Notes under the pieces: generated by a model
Told to the model about the DNA's origin: nothing
Databases searched by the model: none
Seen by the model: only the letters and a program-made list of their open reading frames with translations
Shown here: positions 44,739 through 54,719 of the stretch, piece after piece
How positions within the stretch are numbered: position 1 is the first letter of the stretch
Layout of the letters: each line of letters opens with the position of its first letter
Source of the DNA: Pseudarthrobacter sp. W1I19
GTDB taxonomy: Bacteria; Actinomycetota; Actinomycetes; Actinomycetales; Micrococcaceae
DNA length: 64,000 nucleotides
Assembly: GCF_030817835.1 (NCBI RefSeq)
Contig: NZ_JAUSZR010000001.1
Coordinates: 1,178,001-1,242,000 of the forward strand
Direction: 5' to 3'
Translations under genes and position numbers: made by a program

Positions 44739-46415
44739 TCAGGTGAGGCCGATGGGGTTGCCGGCGTCGTCCACGTCCATGCGCATCGCGGCCGGGGCGG
44801 GAGGCAGGCCGGGCATGGTCATCACCGCTCCGGTCAGCGCCACGATGAACCCTGCGCCGGTCTTGGGCAGCAGGTCCCGCACATGGATGGTGAAACCTTT
44901 GGGTGCGCCGAGGCGGGAGGCGTCGTCGGTGAAGGAGTACTGCGTCTTGGCCATGCATACCGGCAGCTGGGACCAGCCATTGCGTTCGATATCGGCCAGC
45001 CGCTTCAGGGCAGGCACGGAAAACTCGACGCCGTCCGCGCCGTAGATCTCTTGCGCGATGGTCCGGATCTTCTCCTCCACAGGCATGTCCAGGGGGTAGA
45101 GGTGCCGGAAAGTGTTGGGGCCCGCCACAACCTGTGCCACGAGGGCCGCGAGTTCGTCACCGCCGTCGCCCCCGCCGCCGCGCCCCCACACGTCGGCGAC
45201 GGCTGCCCGGACGCCTTCGGCCGCGCACCAGGCCAGCAGCCAGTCGAGCTCCTCCTGGGAGTCGGAGGCGAACTTGTTGATGGCCACCACCGGCGTCACC
45301 CCGAATTTCTCCACGTTCCGCACGTGCCGGCGCAGGTTCTCCACTCCGGCCTCCAAGGCGGCCAGGTCCGGGGTGGTGAGCTGGCCCTTGGCCACCCCGC
45401 CCTGCATCTTCAGCGCCCGCACCGTTGCCACCACCACCACCGCTGACGGGGCCACCCCGGCGGACCGGGCCTTGATGTCCATAAACTTCTCCGCGCCGAG
45501 GTCGGCCCCAAAACCGGCCTCGGTGACAACAATGTCCGCCAACCGCCTGGCCGTCTGGGTGGCAATCAGGGAGTTGCAGCCATGGGCGATATTGGCGAAC
45601 GGACCGCCGTGGACCAACGCCGGGGTGCCGGCGATGGTCTGGACCAAATTGGGTTTGATGGCCTCCTTGAGCAGCAGTGTCAGTGCCCCCTGCACACCGA
45701 GGTCGGCCACCGTGACAGGGGAGCGGTCAAAGGTGTAGCCGAACGTGATGCGGCCCAGGCGCTCGCGGAGGTCGGCCAGGTCCGTTGCCAGGCAGAAAAC
45801 GGCCATGATCTCGGACGCCACCGTGATATCGAAGCCGTCCTCGCGCGGGACCCCCTGGGACGGCCCGCCGAGGCCGATCACCACCTCACGCAGAGCCCTG
45901 TCATTCATGTCCAGAACCCGTTTGAAGGTCATCCGCCGGGGGTCGATGTTCAGCTCGTTGCCCTGGAAGATGTGGTTGTCCACCAGCGCCATCAGCGCGT
46001 TGTTGGCTGAGGTGATGGCATGGAAGTCGCCGGTGAAGTGGAGATTGATCTCGTCCATCGGCAGCACCTGCGAGTACCCGCCGCCGGTGGCTCCGCCCTT
46101 CATCCCCAGGACCGGGCCCAGCGACGGCTCGCGCAGGGCGATCATCACCCTGTGCCCAGCCCGGGCAAGGGAATCGCCGAGTCCCACCGTGGTGGTGGAT
46201 TTGCCTTCGCCGGCCGGTGTGGGGGACATGGCCGAGACCAGCACCACTTTCCCGTGCGGGGCCAGCGCGGCGAGGCCGGCCGGGTCGATCTTCGCCTTGT
46301 ACCGCCCGTACCGCTCCAGGGCTTCCAGGTTGATCCCCGCAGCCGCGGCAATTTCGTCGATGGGCCGGATCCTGGCAGCCCTGGCTATTTCGAGATCAGT
46401 TGGAAGACGAGACAT
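44739..46415 (-). CDS. fhs: Formate-tetrahydrofolate ligase
   Basis: This 558-residue enzyme makes 10-formyltetrahydrofolate from formate, ATP and tetrahydrofolate. The N-terminal nucleotide-binding loop [39 protein letters not shown] and [14 protein letters not shown] are diagnostic, and length is standard from the ATG at 46415 (GGAAAGGG before it). An upstream open extension to 46589 has no conservation and is rejected. It supplies one-carbon units for purines and formyl-Met. Confidence 0.96.
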   Translation of the reverse strand: MSRLPTDLEIARAARIRPIDEIAAAAGINLEALERYGRYKAKIDPAGLAALAPHGKVVLVSAMSPTPAGEGKSTTTVGLGDSLARAGHRVMIALREPSLGPVLGMKGGATGGGYSQVLPMDEINLHFTGDFHAITSANNALMALVDNHIFQGNELNIDPRRMTFKRVLDMNDRALREVVIGLGGPSQGVPREDGFDITVASEIMAVFCLATDLADLRERLGRITFGYTFDRSPVTVADLGVQGALTLLLKEAIKPNLVQTIAGTPALVHGGPFANIAHGCNSLIATQTARRLADIVVTEAGFGADLGAEKFMDIKARSAGVAPSAVVVVATVRALKMQGGVAKGQLTTPDLAALEAGVENLRRHVRNVEKFGVTPVVAINKFASDSQEELDWLLAWCAAEGVRAAVADVWGRGGGGDGGDELAALVAQVVAGPNTFRHLYPLDMPVEEKIRTIAQEIYGADGVEFSVPALKRLADIERNGWSQLPVCMAKTQYSFTDDASRLGAPKGFTIHVRDLLPKTGAGFIVALTGAVMTMPGLPPAPAAMRMDVDDAGNPIGLT

Positions 46416-46492
46416 CGTTGCCCTTTCCTGCACCGGCCCGCGCCGGACACCTGCCCCTAAGCTAACAGGTGCGCCCGGGCAGGGTGGCATGT

Positions 46493-47763
46493 TCAGGAAG
46501 CCGGAAGGGCAGTGGCCAGGTGGGGCCGCACAAAATTGTCGACGGCGGCATGGTAGCTTTCGAGCGTGATGGCGGCAGTGCGCTGCCATCCCGAGTTCTG
46601 CGCCCGGATCGCCGCGGCCCGGCCCATGTCGTCGCGGGTCACGGGGTCGTCGTACAAAGCCTCCAAGGCATCGGCCCAGTCGGCGGCGTGGTGGCCGTCC
46701 ACCAGCAGCCCGGTCCTGCCATGGAAGATGGCCCGCGACAGCCCGCCCACCCGGGTGGCCACAACAGGCGTACCGCAGGCCTGGGCCTCGAGCGCCACCA
46801 GCCCGAAGGACTCGCTGTAGGAGGGCATCACCACCACGTCCGCCGCGCGGAACCAGCCCGCAAGCTCAGGTGCCTTCACCGGCGGAAGCTGCGTGACGAC
46901 GTCGTCCATTCCTGCCTCCGCCACCAGGCGCCGCAGGTTGAATTCCTTGTTGCCGCTCAGCGAGCCCAGGATGGTGAGCCGGAGGTCGATGTCAGGGCGT
47001 CGGTGCGGCTGCGCAGCAGCGCGGCTGCGTTCACCAGCACCTGGGGCCCTTTCAGCCGCTGGATCCGCCCCGCGAAAACCAGGTGGAACGTGTCCGGGCT
47101 GATGCCGCGCTTCGTCCTTGACCGGGCGCGGAAGGCCGGCGTGAAGGTGCTCAGGTCCACCCCGGGCGGGGCAATGTCGATGCGGTCGTACGAGGCCCCG
47201 TAATGCGACACCAGCTCGGCGGCCTCCGCACTCGTGTTGGCGATCAGCCGTGCGGCTCCGTCCACAATCCGGTGCTCACCCAGCTCGCGGCGGCGCGGCT
47301 CGGGCTGCTCCCCGGACTCGAGCAGGAGGTTCTTGACCTTGGCCATGGTGTGCATGGTGTGGACCAGCGGCACGCCCCACAGGCCGGACAGCTCCAGTCC
47401 CGCGATCCCCGAGACCCAGTAATGGGAGTGGATGACGTCGTAGTGCCCGTGCGGCTGCCGCTGACGGATCTGCTCGATTTCCTCCACCATGTGGTGCAGC
47501 AGGCCGGGAAGCTCTTCTTTCGGGATCTTCGTGGGCGGACCGGCCAGGACATTGTGGACGCACACGCCGGGGTCCGGGTGCTCCACCGCAGGTTGGCCGG
47601 CGTACGTGGAACGCGTGAAGATCTCCACTTCCACGCCGGCTTCGGCCAGCGCGGAGGCCAGCTCACGGATGTAGACGTTCATGCCCCCGGCGTCGCCGGA
47701 ACCGGGCTGTTCCATGGGGGAGGTGTGGAGGGACAGTAATGCCACCCTGCGGACAGGCGCCAC
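46493..47763 (-). pseudogene. mshA: D-inositol-3-phosphate glycosyltransferase with a single-base frameshift
   Basis: Two frames together make an ordinary GT4 MshA of about 420 residues. The first (from GTG 47763, AAGGAGGT upstream) gives SLHTSPMEQPGSGDAGGMNV, HSHYWVSG and FAGRIQRLKGPQVLVNAAAL, then runs into a stop at about 46957. The second resumes with DIDLRLTILGSLSGNKEF and holds [20 protein letters not shown]. The switch fits loss of one base at about 46992 (CTGACATC where CTGGACATC would keep frame). MshA adds GlcNAc to inositol-3-phosphate, the first mycothiol step. It is either a real null allele or an assembly error; everything else about the gene is intact. Confidence 0.88.
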
Positions 47764-47840
47764 GGGACCTCCTTCCGGCCGCCGGCGCGGATCAACGCGC
47801 CGGGTCAGTGCTGGGCATTCGATAAAACACTACTCCTGTG

Positions 47841-49259
47841 TCAACGCCAACCGCCGCGCCACATCTTCCCCAAGGCAGGAAACGCCTCCTCGTAACCTGC
47901 CAGGAGGGCCGAACCGAGCTCGTCGGACCCCACCAGGGGGTGCCGGGCGAAGGCCTGGAGCGCCGCATCCCGGTCACCGTCCACCACTGCCCGGACGGTC
48001 AGCCGCTCCACCTCCTTCACCCGCTGCAGCAGTCCGAGCTGATCCGCGCCGGGAGCCTGCTGGGGCAGCGGCAGCGCGCCGTCGGCCGTCACCCTGCAGG
48101 GAAGTTCGACGACGGCGTCCGCCGGCAGCCCCGGAATGGCCGCTTCAGGGGCGGCGGCCGGAGCTGTGGCTTGCTGCGGAGCGGACGTCGCCGCTGGTGA
48201 AGGCACGGTGTTGCGGGTATTGAGGATCAACTGAGCCTCCCCGGAACCGGAGAGGGCCCGCATGGCTGCCAGTGCCACCCGCTCATAGCCTCCGCCGGCG
48301 AGGTCGTCCTCGTTCCGGTGCTCGTCCTTCCCCCGGGCTTCGGCCAGATACCCCTCCTCGCGGGAGCGGCGGGCAGCCTCCCACAAACTGAATGCACCGG
48401 AACCCGCAGCGGCCAGCCGGGGGTAGAGCTCCTGCTGCTGGGCGTGAATGGACTCGCCGCGGGTCTGGGCCATGACCCGCATCGCCTCCCGTGCATGGTC
48501 CTGCTCGTAGTAGTAATACAGGTACTCGTTGGGGAGGGCGCCCAGGCGCTCAAGGAACGGTTGGGGGAACAGCCGGCCCTCTTCAAAGGACTGAAGGGCG
48601 CGCGGGTCAGACAGCAAGGCAGGCAGCATGTCACGCCCCCCGGACTCCAACCGGTACAGCCAGCCCAGGTGGTTCAGCCCGTAGTAGCCCACGCCGTCGA
48701 GCGTTCCCTCAGGCAGCCTGACGCCGGCCGCCCGCGCCGCGCGGTGCACCAGGCCGCCCGCTGAGTCGCAGATTCCAATGACGCGCCGCCCAAGGACGGG
48801 CATGAGCGCCTCGGTGACCATACCGGCGGGGTTGGTGAAGTTGATCAGCCATGCGTCCGGGCAGTGTTCCTTCATCAGGCGCGCGAGGTCCAGCATGTGC
48901 GGGATGGTCCGCAAGGCGTAGGAGATGCCGCCTGCCCCGGTGGTTTCCTGGCCCAGCACGCCCAGGTCCTGGGCAACCTTTTCGTCGGCCACCCGGCCAG
49001 CGGTGCCGCCGGGGCGGATGGCGGCAAACACCATCCGGGTGCCCGTCAGCGCCTCGACGAGGTCAGTGGTGGGATGGATCTGCAGGTGGGCGGCCGGGGC
49101 GGGCATGCTGCGCAGGACCGCCGTGACCGCGGCCAGGCGCGGGAGGTCCACGTCATACAGCACCAGTTCGCTGACTAGGCCGGAGAAGGAACCGGAGACC
49201 AGCGCGCGGTAGATCAACGGAACCCGGAAACCCCCGCCGCCCACAATGAGAAGCCGCAT
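47841..49259 (-). CDS. GH4-family glycosidase (6-phospho-beta-glucosidase-like)
   Basis: This 472-residue NAD- and Mn-dependent glycosidase has an N-terminal Rossmann loop LLIVGGGGFRVPLIYRAL, INFTNPAGMVTEALMP, the metal-site GICDSAGG (usually GICN-type) and YYGLNHLGWLY. An Ala/Pro/Gln-rich stretch of about 35 residues interrupts the C-terminal domain after LILNTRNTVPS, which I have not seen as a family feature. The ATG at 49259 is 7 nt after TAGACT; a longer frame to 49292 is less likely. It is divergent from a PfkB kinase, suggesting a shared sugar pathway. The substrate is uncertain. Confidence 0.82.
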   Translation of the reverse strand: MRLLIVGGGGFRVPLIYRALVSGSFSGLVSELVLYDVDLPRLAAVTAVLRSMPAPAAHLQIHPTTDLVEALTGTRMVFAAIRPGGTAGRVADEKVAQDLGVLGQETTGAGGISYALRTIPHMLDLARLMKEHCPDAWLINFTNPAGMVTEALMPVLGRRVIGICDSAGGLVHRAARAAGVRLPEGTLDGVGYYGLNHLGWLYRLESGGRDMLPALLSDPRALQSFEEGRLFPQPFLERLGALPNEYLYYYYEQDHAREAMRVMAQTRGESIHAQQQELYPRLAAAGSGAFSLWEAARRSREEGYLAEARGKDEHRNEDDLAGGGYERVALAAMRALSGSGEAQLILNTRNTVPSPAATSAPQQATAPAAAPEAAIPGLPADAVVELPCRVTADGALPLPQQAPGADQLGLLQRVKEVERLTVRAVVDGDRDAALQAFARHPLVGSDELGSALLAGYEEAFPALGKMWRGGWR

Positions 49260-49266
49260 AACCAGC

Positions 49267-49272
49267 AGTCTA
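49267..49272 (-). promoter_or_regulatory. -10 box for leaderless GH4 gene
   Basis: TAGACT on the minus strand ends 7 nt before the ATG at 49259. With the PfkB -10 at 49329-49334 it makes a divergent promoter pair only about 60 bp apart, open to joint control. Confidence 0.5.
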
Positions 49273-49328
49273 GGTGCGGCTGTCCACAGCACCTACGGCC
49301 GCCCCTACCGCCTGTGCATGGCAGGGCG

Positions 49329-49334
49329 TAGTGT
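49329..49334 (+). promoter_or_regulatory. -10 box for leaderless PfkB kinase gene
   Basis: TAGTGT ends 6 nt before the ATG at 49341; no ribosome-binding site is present. Confidence 0.5.
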
Positions 49335-49340
49335 GCGGGC

Positions 49341-50432
49341 ATGGACGCGATACCAGCACGCCCTTTCGATCCCCTGGCTGCCGTCCGGTCGCCCTCGGAC
49401 CCTGGCTTTGATGTGCTGCTTGCCGGCACGGTGTTCCAGGACATTATTTTTACCGGCCTGCCCCATGGGCCGGAACCGGGCACGGAAATCTGGAGCGACG
49501 GCATGGGCAGCTGCCCGGGCGGCGTGGCCAACCAGGCCATTGCGGCGGCACGGCTGGGCTTGCGGACGGGCCTCGCGGCGGCGTTTGGCGACGACGGATA
49601 CGGGGACTTCAACTGGAAGATCCTCTCCGGCCAGGAGCACGTGGACCTCAGCCTGTCGAAGAAGGTTCCCGGCTGGCACTCGCCGGTCACGGTCTCGCTG
49701 TGCGTGGACAAGGACCGGTCGCTGGTGACCCACGGCCACGCCGCCCCCGTGACATCCTCCGAGCTCATCGGCGATCCGCCGCCTGCGCTCGCCGGGATCG
49801 CGGAAGTGGGACTGGAAGTGGAGCCTTGGGCCAAGGCGGCTCACCAGTCCGGGGTGAAGCTGTTCGGCGATGTTGGCTGGGATCCCAGTGGCGTGTGGGC
49901 GCCGGTCCGGCTGGAGAACCTGCAGTACTTTCACGCGTTCCTGCCCAACCAGCGCGAAGCCATGGCCTTCACCGGCAAGGACGATCCGTGGACCGCGTTA
50001 TATGCGCTGGCCGACCGCGTTCCGGTGGCAGTGGTGACTTTGGGGCCGCAGGGTGCCATGGCCGTGGATTCGGAAACGGGGGAGGAAGAGTGGGTGCCTT
50101 CGCTGCCCGTGAAGGCTTTTGATCCCACCGGCGCCGGTGACTGTTTCGACGCCGCGTTCATCGTTGGGAGCCTGGCCGGCTGGCCGCTGGGGAACAGGCT
50201 TCGTTTCGCGAACCTTTGCGCCTCCCTGGCGGTGCAGGAAGTGGGCGGCTCACTGGCCGCACCGGGCTGGGGTGACATTGCCGACTGGTGGAAGCGGGCC
50301 AACGCCCGGCCGGAACGGCAGACCAGCCAATGGTTGCGGCGGTTCTCGTTTTTGGCTGACATCGTCCAGGACGTTCCCCTCGCCGCCCAGCGCAGGGCAG
50401 CAGCCACTATCGCACACCTCTCCGACGCGTGA
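49341..50432 (+). CDS. PfkB-family carbohydrate kinase
   Basis: This 363-residue ribokinase-like enzyme has the N-terminal substrate-site PGGVANQAIAAARLGL (about 55-70), GDDGYGDF and the ATP/anion-hole motif DPTGAGDCFDAAF (catalytic Asp near residue 263). The C-terminal 50 residues beyond the fold are basic. The sugar substrate cannot be told. It is divergent from the GH4 glycosidase, so the two may act on the same carbohydrate. Confidence 0.87.
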   Translation: MDAIPARPFDPLAAVRSPSDPGFDVLLAGTVFQDIIFTGLPHGPEPGTEIWSDGMGSCPGGVANQAIAAARLGLRTGLAAAFGDDGYGDFNWKILSGQEHVDLSLSKKVPGWHSPVTVSLCVDKDRSLVTHGHAAPVTSSELIGDPPPALAGIAEVGLEVEPWAKAAHQSGVKLFGDVGWDPSGVWAPVRLENLQYFHAFLPNQREAMAFTGKDDPWTALYALADRVPVAVVTLGPQGAMAVDSETGEEEWVPSLPVKAFDPTGAGDCFDAAFIVGSLAGWPLGNRLRFANLCASLAVQEVGGSLAAPGWGDIADWWKRANARPERQTSQWLRRFSFLADIVQDVPLAAQRRAAATIAHLSDA

Positions 50433-50456
50433 TTATTCGGCCCGTAGCGCCAGCAC

Positions 50457-50462
50457 TAGAAT
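50457..50462 (+). promoter_or_regulatory. -10 box for the alr-tsaE-tsaB-rimI-tsaD operon
   Basis: TAGAAT ends 7 nt before the alr GTG at 50470, giving a leaderless transcript for a five-gene operon. Confidence 0.55.
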
Positions 50463-50469
50463 CACTAGG

Positions 50470-51687
50470 GTGACTTACCCCGCTACAACCGGTGATTTCG
50501 ACGCTGCGCCCGCACAGGACCACCGCCACGAAAGGTCCGCCGTGATCGACCTTGATGCCATCCGGCACAACGTCCGCCGGCTGGCCGGAGCAGCATCCCC
50601 GGCGAAGGTCATGGCCGTGGTGAAGGCTGACGCTTACGGCCACGGTGCAGTCCCGGTGGCCCGTGCCGCCCTCGAAGCCGGTGCAGCATGGCTGGGCGTC
50701 GCGCACATCTCAGAGGCACTGGCCCTGCGCGCCGCCGGCATCGACGCGCCGCTGCTCGCCTGGCTGCACACCACGGAAAGCAACTTCGGGGCGGCGGTGG
50801 CTGCCGGCGTCGACATCGGATGCTCAGGCTGGGAGCTGGACCGTATTGTGGCAGCGGCCCGCGAGCAGGAGCGCCCGGCACGGATCCATCTCAAAGTGGA
50901 TACCGGCCTGGGACGTAATGGTGCCACTCTTGATACCTGGGACCACCTCGTGGGCGAAGCCATGGAATACCAGGACCAGGGGCTGCTGCGCGTGGTGGGA
51001 ATCTTCTCGCACCTCGCCGTCGCTGACGAGCCGGAGCGGCCGGAGACCGACCAGCAGCTTGCCGCGTTCCGGGAAGTGCTGGCGGTTGCCGAGGACGCCG
51101 GAGTGGACCCCGAGGTGCGGCACCTCGCCAACACTCCGGCTACGCTCTCCCGTCCCGATACCCACTTCGACCTGGTCCGCGTGGGCCTGGGCATTTACGG
51201 GCTTTCGCCCTTTGACGGCCAGACCTCGGCCGAGCTGGGACTCCGCCCGGCCATGACGCTGAGGACCGTGGTGTCCCAGTGCAAGGAAGTGCCGGACGGT
51301 CAGGGCGTGTCCTACGGCCTCCGGTACCACACGAGCGGCCCCAGCACCCTGGGCCTGATCCCGATGGGCTACGCCGACGGGATTCCGCGCGTTGCCACCG
51401 GCGGCCCGGTCCGGGTGGCCGGCAGGACCTACCCCGTGGTGGGGCGGATCGCCATGGACCAGATGGTGATCGACCTCGGTGACATTGGCCCCGGGGGTGC
51501 CGGCCTCCTGGGTGCCGAAGCTGAGCTTTTTGGCGACGGATCCGACGGCGGCCCCACGGCTGACGACTGGGCCCGCGCCGCCGGAACCATCAACTACGAG
51601 ATCGTGACGCGGATCAGCCCGCGGGTTCCGCGCCGTTTCGTCAACGAACAGTCCGCCAGCGCACACGCTGGAGAGGGGGCCGCATGA
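50470..51687 (+). CDS. alr: Alanine racemase
   Basis: This 405-residue PLP enzyme makes D-alanine for peptidoglycan. PLP Lys lies in VMAVVKADAYGHGAVPVAR; the second-subunit Tyr is in LGLIPMGYADGIPR and PVVGRIAMDQMVIDLG is the C-terminal domain signature. The GTG at 50470 is taken from the -10 spacing and gives a 25-residue N-terminal extension relative to short family members; the start near SAVIDLDAIRHN is an alternative. Its stop overlaps the tsaE ATG. The alr-tsaE-tsaB-rimI-tsaD order is well known in actinobacteria. Confidence 0.95.
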   Translation: MTYPATTGDFDAAPAQDHRHERSAVIDLDAIRHNVRRLAGAASPAKVMAVVKADAYGHGAVPVARAALEAGAAWLGVAHISEALALRAAGIDAPLLAWLHTTESNFGAAVAAGVDIGCSGWELDRIVAAAREQERPARIHLKVDTGLGRNGATLDTWDHLVGEAMEYQDQGLLRVVGIFSHLAVADEPERPETDQQLAAFREVLAVAEDAGVDPEVRHLANTPATLSRPDTHFDLVRVGLGIYGLSPFDGQTSAELGLRPAMTLRTVVSQCKEVPDGQGVSYGLRYHTSGPSTLGLIPMGYADGIPRVATGGPVRVAGRTYPVVGRIAMDQMVIDLGDIGPGGAGLLGAEAELFGDGSDGGPTADDWARAAGTINYEIVTRISPRVPRRFVNEQSASAHAGEGAA

Positions 51688-52337
51688 GTGCGTCAAACCA
51701 GCCTGCGGATGGCCGCCCTGAGGTCTCGTCGGAGGACAGCCCTGGTGTCCGGCCCAACTGGGAAAAAACGTTAACGGCGACGACGGCGGAAGAGACCCAC
51801 AACCTCGGCGTGCGCCTTGCGGGGGTCCTTGAAGCCGGGGACCTGCTGGTGCTTTCCGGCGAGCTGGGTGCCGGGAAAACCACCTTCACGCAGGGGCTGG
51901 GTGAGGGGCTGGGCGTGCGTTCCGGCGTCATTTCCCCCACGTTCGTCCTGGTCCGCATCCACCCCAACCTGCCGGACGGGCCGCGCCCCGGTGGGCCGGA
52001 CCTGGTGCACGTGGACGCGTACCGCCTGGGTTCAGCAGCCGAAATTGACGACATCGATCTGGAGAACACGCTGGACTCTTCCGTCACAGTGGTCGAATGG
52101 GGACACGACCGGGTGGAGCACCTGAGCGAGAGCCGGCTTGAAATCGACCTGCACCGTGCGATAGGGCTCGGCGCCGGTGGGGGAGACGCCTCGACTCCCG
52201 GCGGAACCACTGAGGGGACAGCACTTGACTTCGACAATGAGGACACCGACGAGCCCCGAACCATTGTGATGCGCGGCTATGGTCCCCGCTGGGCCACCGT
52301 TCCGGAACCGGTGGCCACCCTTGAAGGGACATTTTGA
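51684..52337 (+). CDS. tsaE: tRNA t6A synthesis ATPase TsaE
   Basis: This 217-residue P-loop ATPase of the TsaBDE complex has Walker A LSGELGAGKTTFTQGLG (about 59-75), SPTFVLVRIHP and HVDAYRLGSAAEID. Beyond the 155-residue core, the C-terminus has a disordered Gly/Thr/Asp-rich tail that E. coli TsaE lacks. It overlaps alr and tsaB. The complex forms threonylcarbamoyladenosine at position 37 of ANN-decoding tRNAs. Confidence 0.94.
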   Translation: MSASNQPADGRPEVSSEDSPGVRPNWEKTLTATTAEETHNLGVRLAGVLEAGDLLVLSGELGAGKTTFTQGLGEGLGVRSGVISPTFVLVRIHPNLPDGPRPGGPDLVHVDAYRLGSAAEIDDIDLENTLDSSVTVVEWGHDRVEHLSESRLEIDLHRAIGLGAGGGDASTPGGTTEGTALDFDNEDTDEPRTIVMRGYGPRWATVPEPVATLEGTF

Positions 52338-53008
52338 TGCTGATCCTCGCCATCGACACCTCCGCCGTGGCCAGCGCCGCACTGGTCTCGGACGACGCAC
52401 TGGAAGGCGTGGTGGGCAGCTTCTCCACTGAGGACACCCGGAGCCACGCGGAAGTCCTTGCACCGGAAATCCAGCAACTGCTGCTTGACGCGGGTGTCAG
52501 CGGGAACGATATTGACGCCCTCGTGGTGGGCGTGGGGCCGGGTCCGTTCACCGGGCTGCGGTCCGGAATCGCCACCGCGCGCACCCTGTCGTTTGTCTGG
52601 GGCAAACCCCTGTACGGGATGATGAGCCTGGACGCGGTGGCCCTGGAAGTCGCGGAATCCACTACCGCCGCCCCGGAATTCCTGGTGGTCACGGACGCGC
52701 GGCGCAAGGAAGTCTACTGGGCACGGTACAGCCTCACCGAAGGCCAGTTGCCCGTTTTGGAGGATGGCCCGCACGTCAGTTTCGCCTCAGACCTGCCGGA
52801 TCTTCCCGCCTACGGTGCCGGCGCCGGGCTCTACGCAGACACCCTGAAGGCGAACGCGGAATTCGCCCATGAACAGCCGGACGCCCTCTACCTGGGCCAG
52901 TTCGCGCTGGCCCAGCTCGCCGCCGGCGCTGACCTCCTCGATTCCACGCCCCTCTACCTGCGCGAATCCGACGCCCAGGTTCCCGGACCACGGAAGAGGG
53001 CGCTGTGA
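52337..53008 (+). CDS. tsaB: tRNA t6A synthesis protein TsaB
   Basis: This 223-residue ASKHA-fold protein has an N-terminal LILAIDTSAVASAAL, VVGVGPGPFTGLRSGIATAR and DARRKEVYWARY. It lacks TsaD's metal-binding histidines, as expected of TsaB, and dimerises with TsaD. The ATG at 52337 shares one base with the tsaE stop; a TTG one codon upstream is possible. Confidence 0.94.
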   Translation: MLILAIDTSAVASAALVSDDALEGVVGSFSTEDTRSHAEVLAPEIQQLLLDAGVSGNDIDALVVGVGPGPFTGLRSGIATARTLSFVWGKPLYGMMSLDAVALEVAESTTAAPEFLVVTDARRKEVYWARYSLTEGQLPVLEDGPHVSFASDLPDLPAYGAGAGLYADTLKANAEFAHEQPDALYLGQFALAQLAAGADLLDSTPLYLRESDAQVPGPRKRAL

Positions 53009-53556
53009 ACCCCGCTCCGGACCCCAGCAACCACGGAATCTCCGTGCGGGAGATGACACCCAACGATGTCATCGCCGTCAGCGTTCTGGAGCAGCGGCTT
53101 TTCCCTGTGGACGCCTGGCCGCTGCACATGTTTTACGACGAGCTGGCCCAGCCCGATACCCGGTGGTACCTGGTGGCCGAGGGCAGCGAAGGCATCGTGG
53201 GCTACGCCGGGCTGATGTGCATCGAACCCATCGCGGACGTACAGACCATCGCCGTCGTGCCTGAATACGAAGGACGGGGGGTCGGCACCACGCTGCTGAC
53301 CCGGCTCATCGAGGAGGCCCGCCGCAGGTACGCGGCGGACCTCCTGCTGGAGGTCCGCGCCGACAATCCCCGCGCCCAGCAGCTCTACCTCCGTTTCGGC
53401 TTCGAACAGATCCACGTGCGCCCCGGCTACTACCGCGACGGCGTGGACGCCCTCATCATGCGGCTCCAGCTCACCGGCGATGCCGCACAGGAGGCCAGTC
53501 AGGAAGAAGGCCAGGAAAAGGGAGACGACACATCAACGGAAGCAGGCCGGCCATGA
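53005..53556 (+). CDS. rimI: Ribosomal protein S18 N-alanine acetyltransferase
   Basis: This 183-residue GNAT-family acetyltransferase has [20 protein letters not shown] (acetyl-CoA loop, about 74-93), [19 protein letters not shown] and a Tyr (GYYRDG) near the end of the core. The C-terminal 30 residues are Glu/Gln-rich and not part of the fold. GTG overlaps the tsaB stop. It lies between tsaB and tsaD, as in mycobacteria. Confidence 0.92.
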   Translation: MNPAPDPSNHGISVREMTPNDVIAVSVLEQRLFPVDAWPLHMFYDELAQPDTRWYLVAEGSEGIVGYAGLMCIEPIADVQTIAVVPEYEGRGVGTTLLTRLIEEARRRYAADLLLEVRADNPRAQQLYLRFGFEQIHVRPGYYRDGVDALIMRLQLTGDAAQEASQEEGQEKGDDTSTEAGRP

Positions 53557-54641
53557 ACCACGCTCAGCCCCTGGTGCTCGGCATCGAATCCTCCTGCGAC
53601 GAAACCGGCGTTGGCATTGTCCGGGGGACCACCCTCCTGACCAACACCGTCTCTTCCTCCATGGACGAGCACGTCCGGTTCGGCGGGGTCATCCCGGAGA
53701 TCGCATCGCGGGCCCACCTCGATGCTTTTGTCCCCACCCTCGAGCAGGCGCTGTCCGAGGCCGGCGTAACCCTTGACGAGGTGGATGCCATCGCCGTCAC
53801 CTCAGGCCCTGGCCTGGCCGGCGCCCTCATGGTGGGGGTCTGCGCGGCCAAGGCCCTCGCTGTGGCCACTGGCAAGCCGCTGTACGCCATCAACCACCTC
53901 GTGGCGCATGTCGGGGTGGGCCTGCTCGACGGCAAGGACGGACAGGCGCCGGAGCTGCCGGACAACCTCGGCGCCCTGCTGGTCTCCGGCGGGCACACCG
54001 AAATCCTGAAGATCAACAGCATCACCGACGACGTTGTGCTCCTTGGTTCCACGATTGACGACGCCGCCGGCGAAGCCTACGACAAAGTGGCCCGCATCCT
54101 CGGCCTTGGCTACCCGGGCGGCCCCGCCATCGACAGGATGGCCCGCACCGGCAACGCGAAGGCCATCCGCTTCCCCCGCGGCCTCAGCCAGCCCAAGTAC
54201 ATGGGCACCGCCGATGACCCCGGCCCGCACCGCTACGACTGGTCCTTCAGTGGCCTCAAGACGGCGGTGGCCCGGTGCGTGGAGCAGTTCGAGGCGCGCG
54301 GCCAGGAAGTTCCGGTGGCGGACATCGCGGCGGCTTTCCAGGAAGCCGTGGTGGACATCATCTCCTCCAAGGCCGTGCTGGCATGCCGCGAGCACGGCAT
54401 CAAGGATGTGCTGATGGGCGGCGGTGTGGCGGCCAATTCACGGCTCCGGGAGCTGACCGGACAGCGCTGCGCCTCGGCGGGGATCAGGCTGCACGTCCCG
54501 CCGCTGGACCTGTGCACGGACAACGGTGCCATGGTGGCGGCGCTGGGCGCGCAGCTGGTGATGGCAGGAGTGGCACCGAGCGGCATTGGTTTTGCCCCGG
54601 ACTCATCCATGCCGGTCACATCGGTATCGCTCTCCGCCTGA
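53553..54641 (+). CDS. tsaD: tRNA N6-adenosine threonylcarbamoyltransferase
   Basis: This 362-residue catalytic subunit of t6A synthesis starts [15 protein letters not shown], has the metal-binding His pair in [21 protein letters not shown] and [13 protein letters not shown], and [11 protein letters not shown] at the end. It overlaps rimI by 4 nt and is the last gene of the operon. A palindromic repeat lies between it and the convergent ligase gene. Confidence 0.97.
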   Translation: MNHAQPLVLGIESSCDETGVGIVRGTTLLTNTVSSSMDEHVRFGGVIPEIASRAHLDAFVPTLEQALSEAGVTLDEVDAIAVTSGPGLAGALMVGVCAAKALAVATGKPLYAINHLVAHVGVGLLDGKDGQAPELPDNLGALLVSGGHTEILKINSITDDVVLLGSTIDDAAGEAYDKVARILGLGYPGGPAIDRMARTGNAKAIRFPRGLSQPKYMGTADDPGPHRYDWSFSGLKTAVARCVEQFEARGQEVPVADIAAAFQEAVVDIISSKAVLACREHGIKDVLMGGGVAANSRLRELTGQRCASAGIRLHVPPLDLCTDNGAMVAALGAQLVMAGVAPSGIGFAPDSSMPVTSVSLSA

Positions 54642-54648
54642 AACCCCA

Positions 54649-54709
54649 CTTGACCCATCACTTTTGGTTCCCAAAACACCTGTTTGGGGACCAAAACTGA
54701 TAGGTCAAG
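54649..54709. repeat. Palindromic intergenic repeat, copy 3
   Basis: CTTGACCCATCACTTTTGG onward (54649-54675) pairs with 54683-54709 over 27 bp with two mismatches and one G-U pair; the loop is ACACCTG. The core TTTTGG, CCAAA and GATAGG blocks match copy 1. It lies between convergent tsaD and the YbdK-like gene and could act as a bidirectional terminator. Confidence 0.9.
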
Positions 54710-54719
54710 GCAGGGGAGA

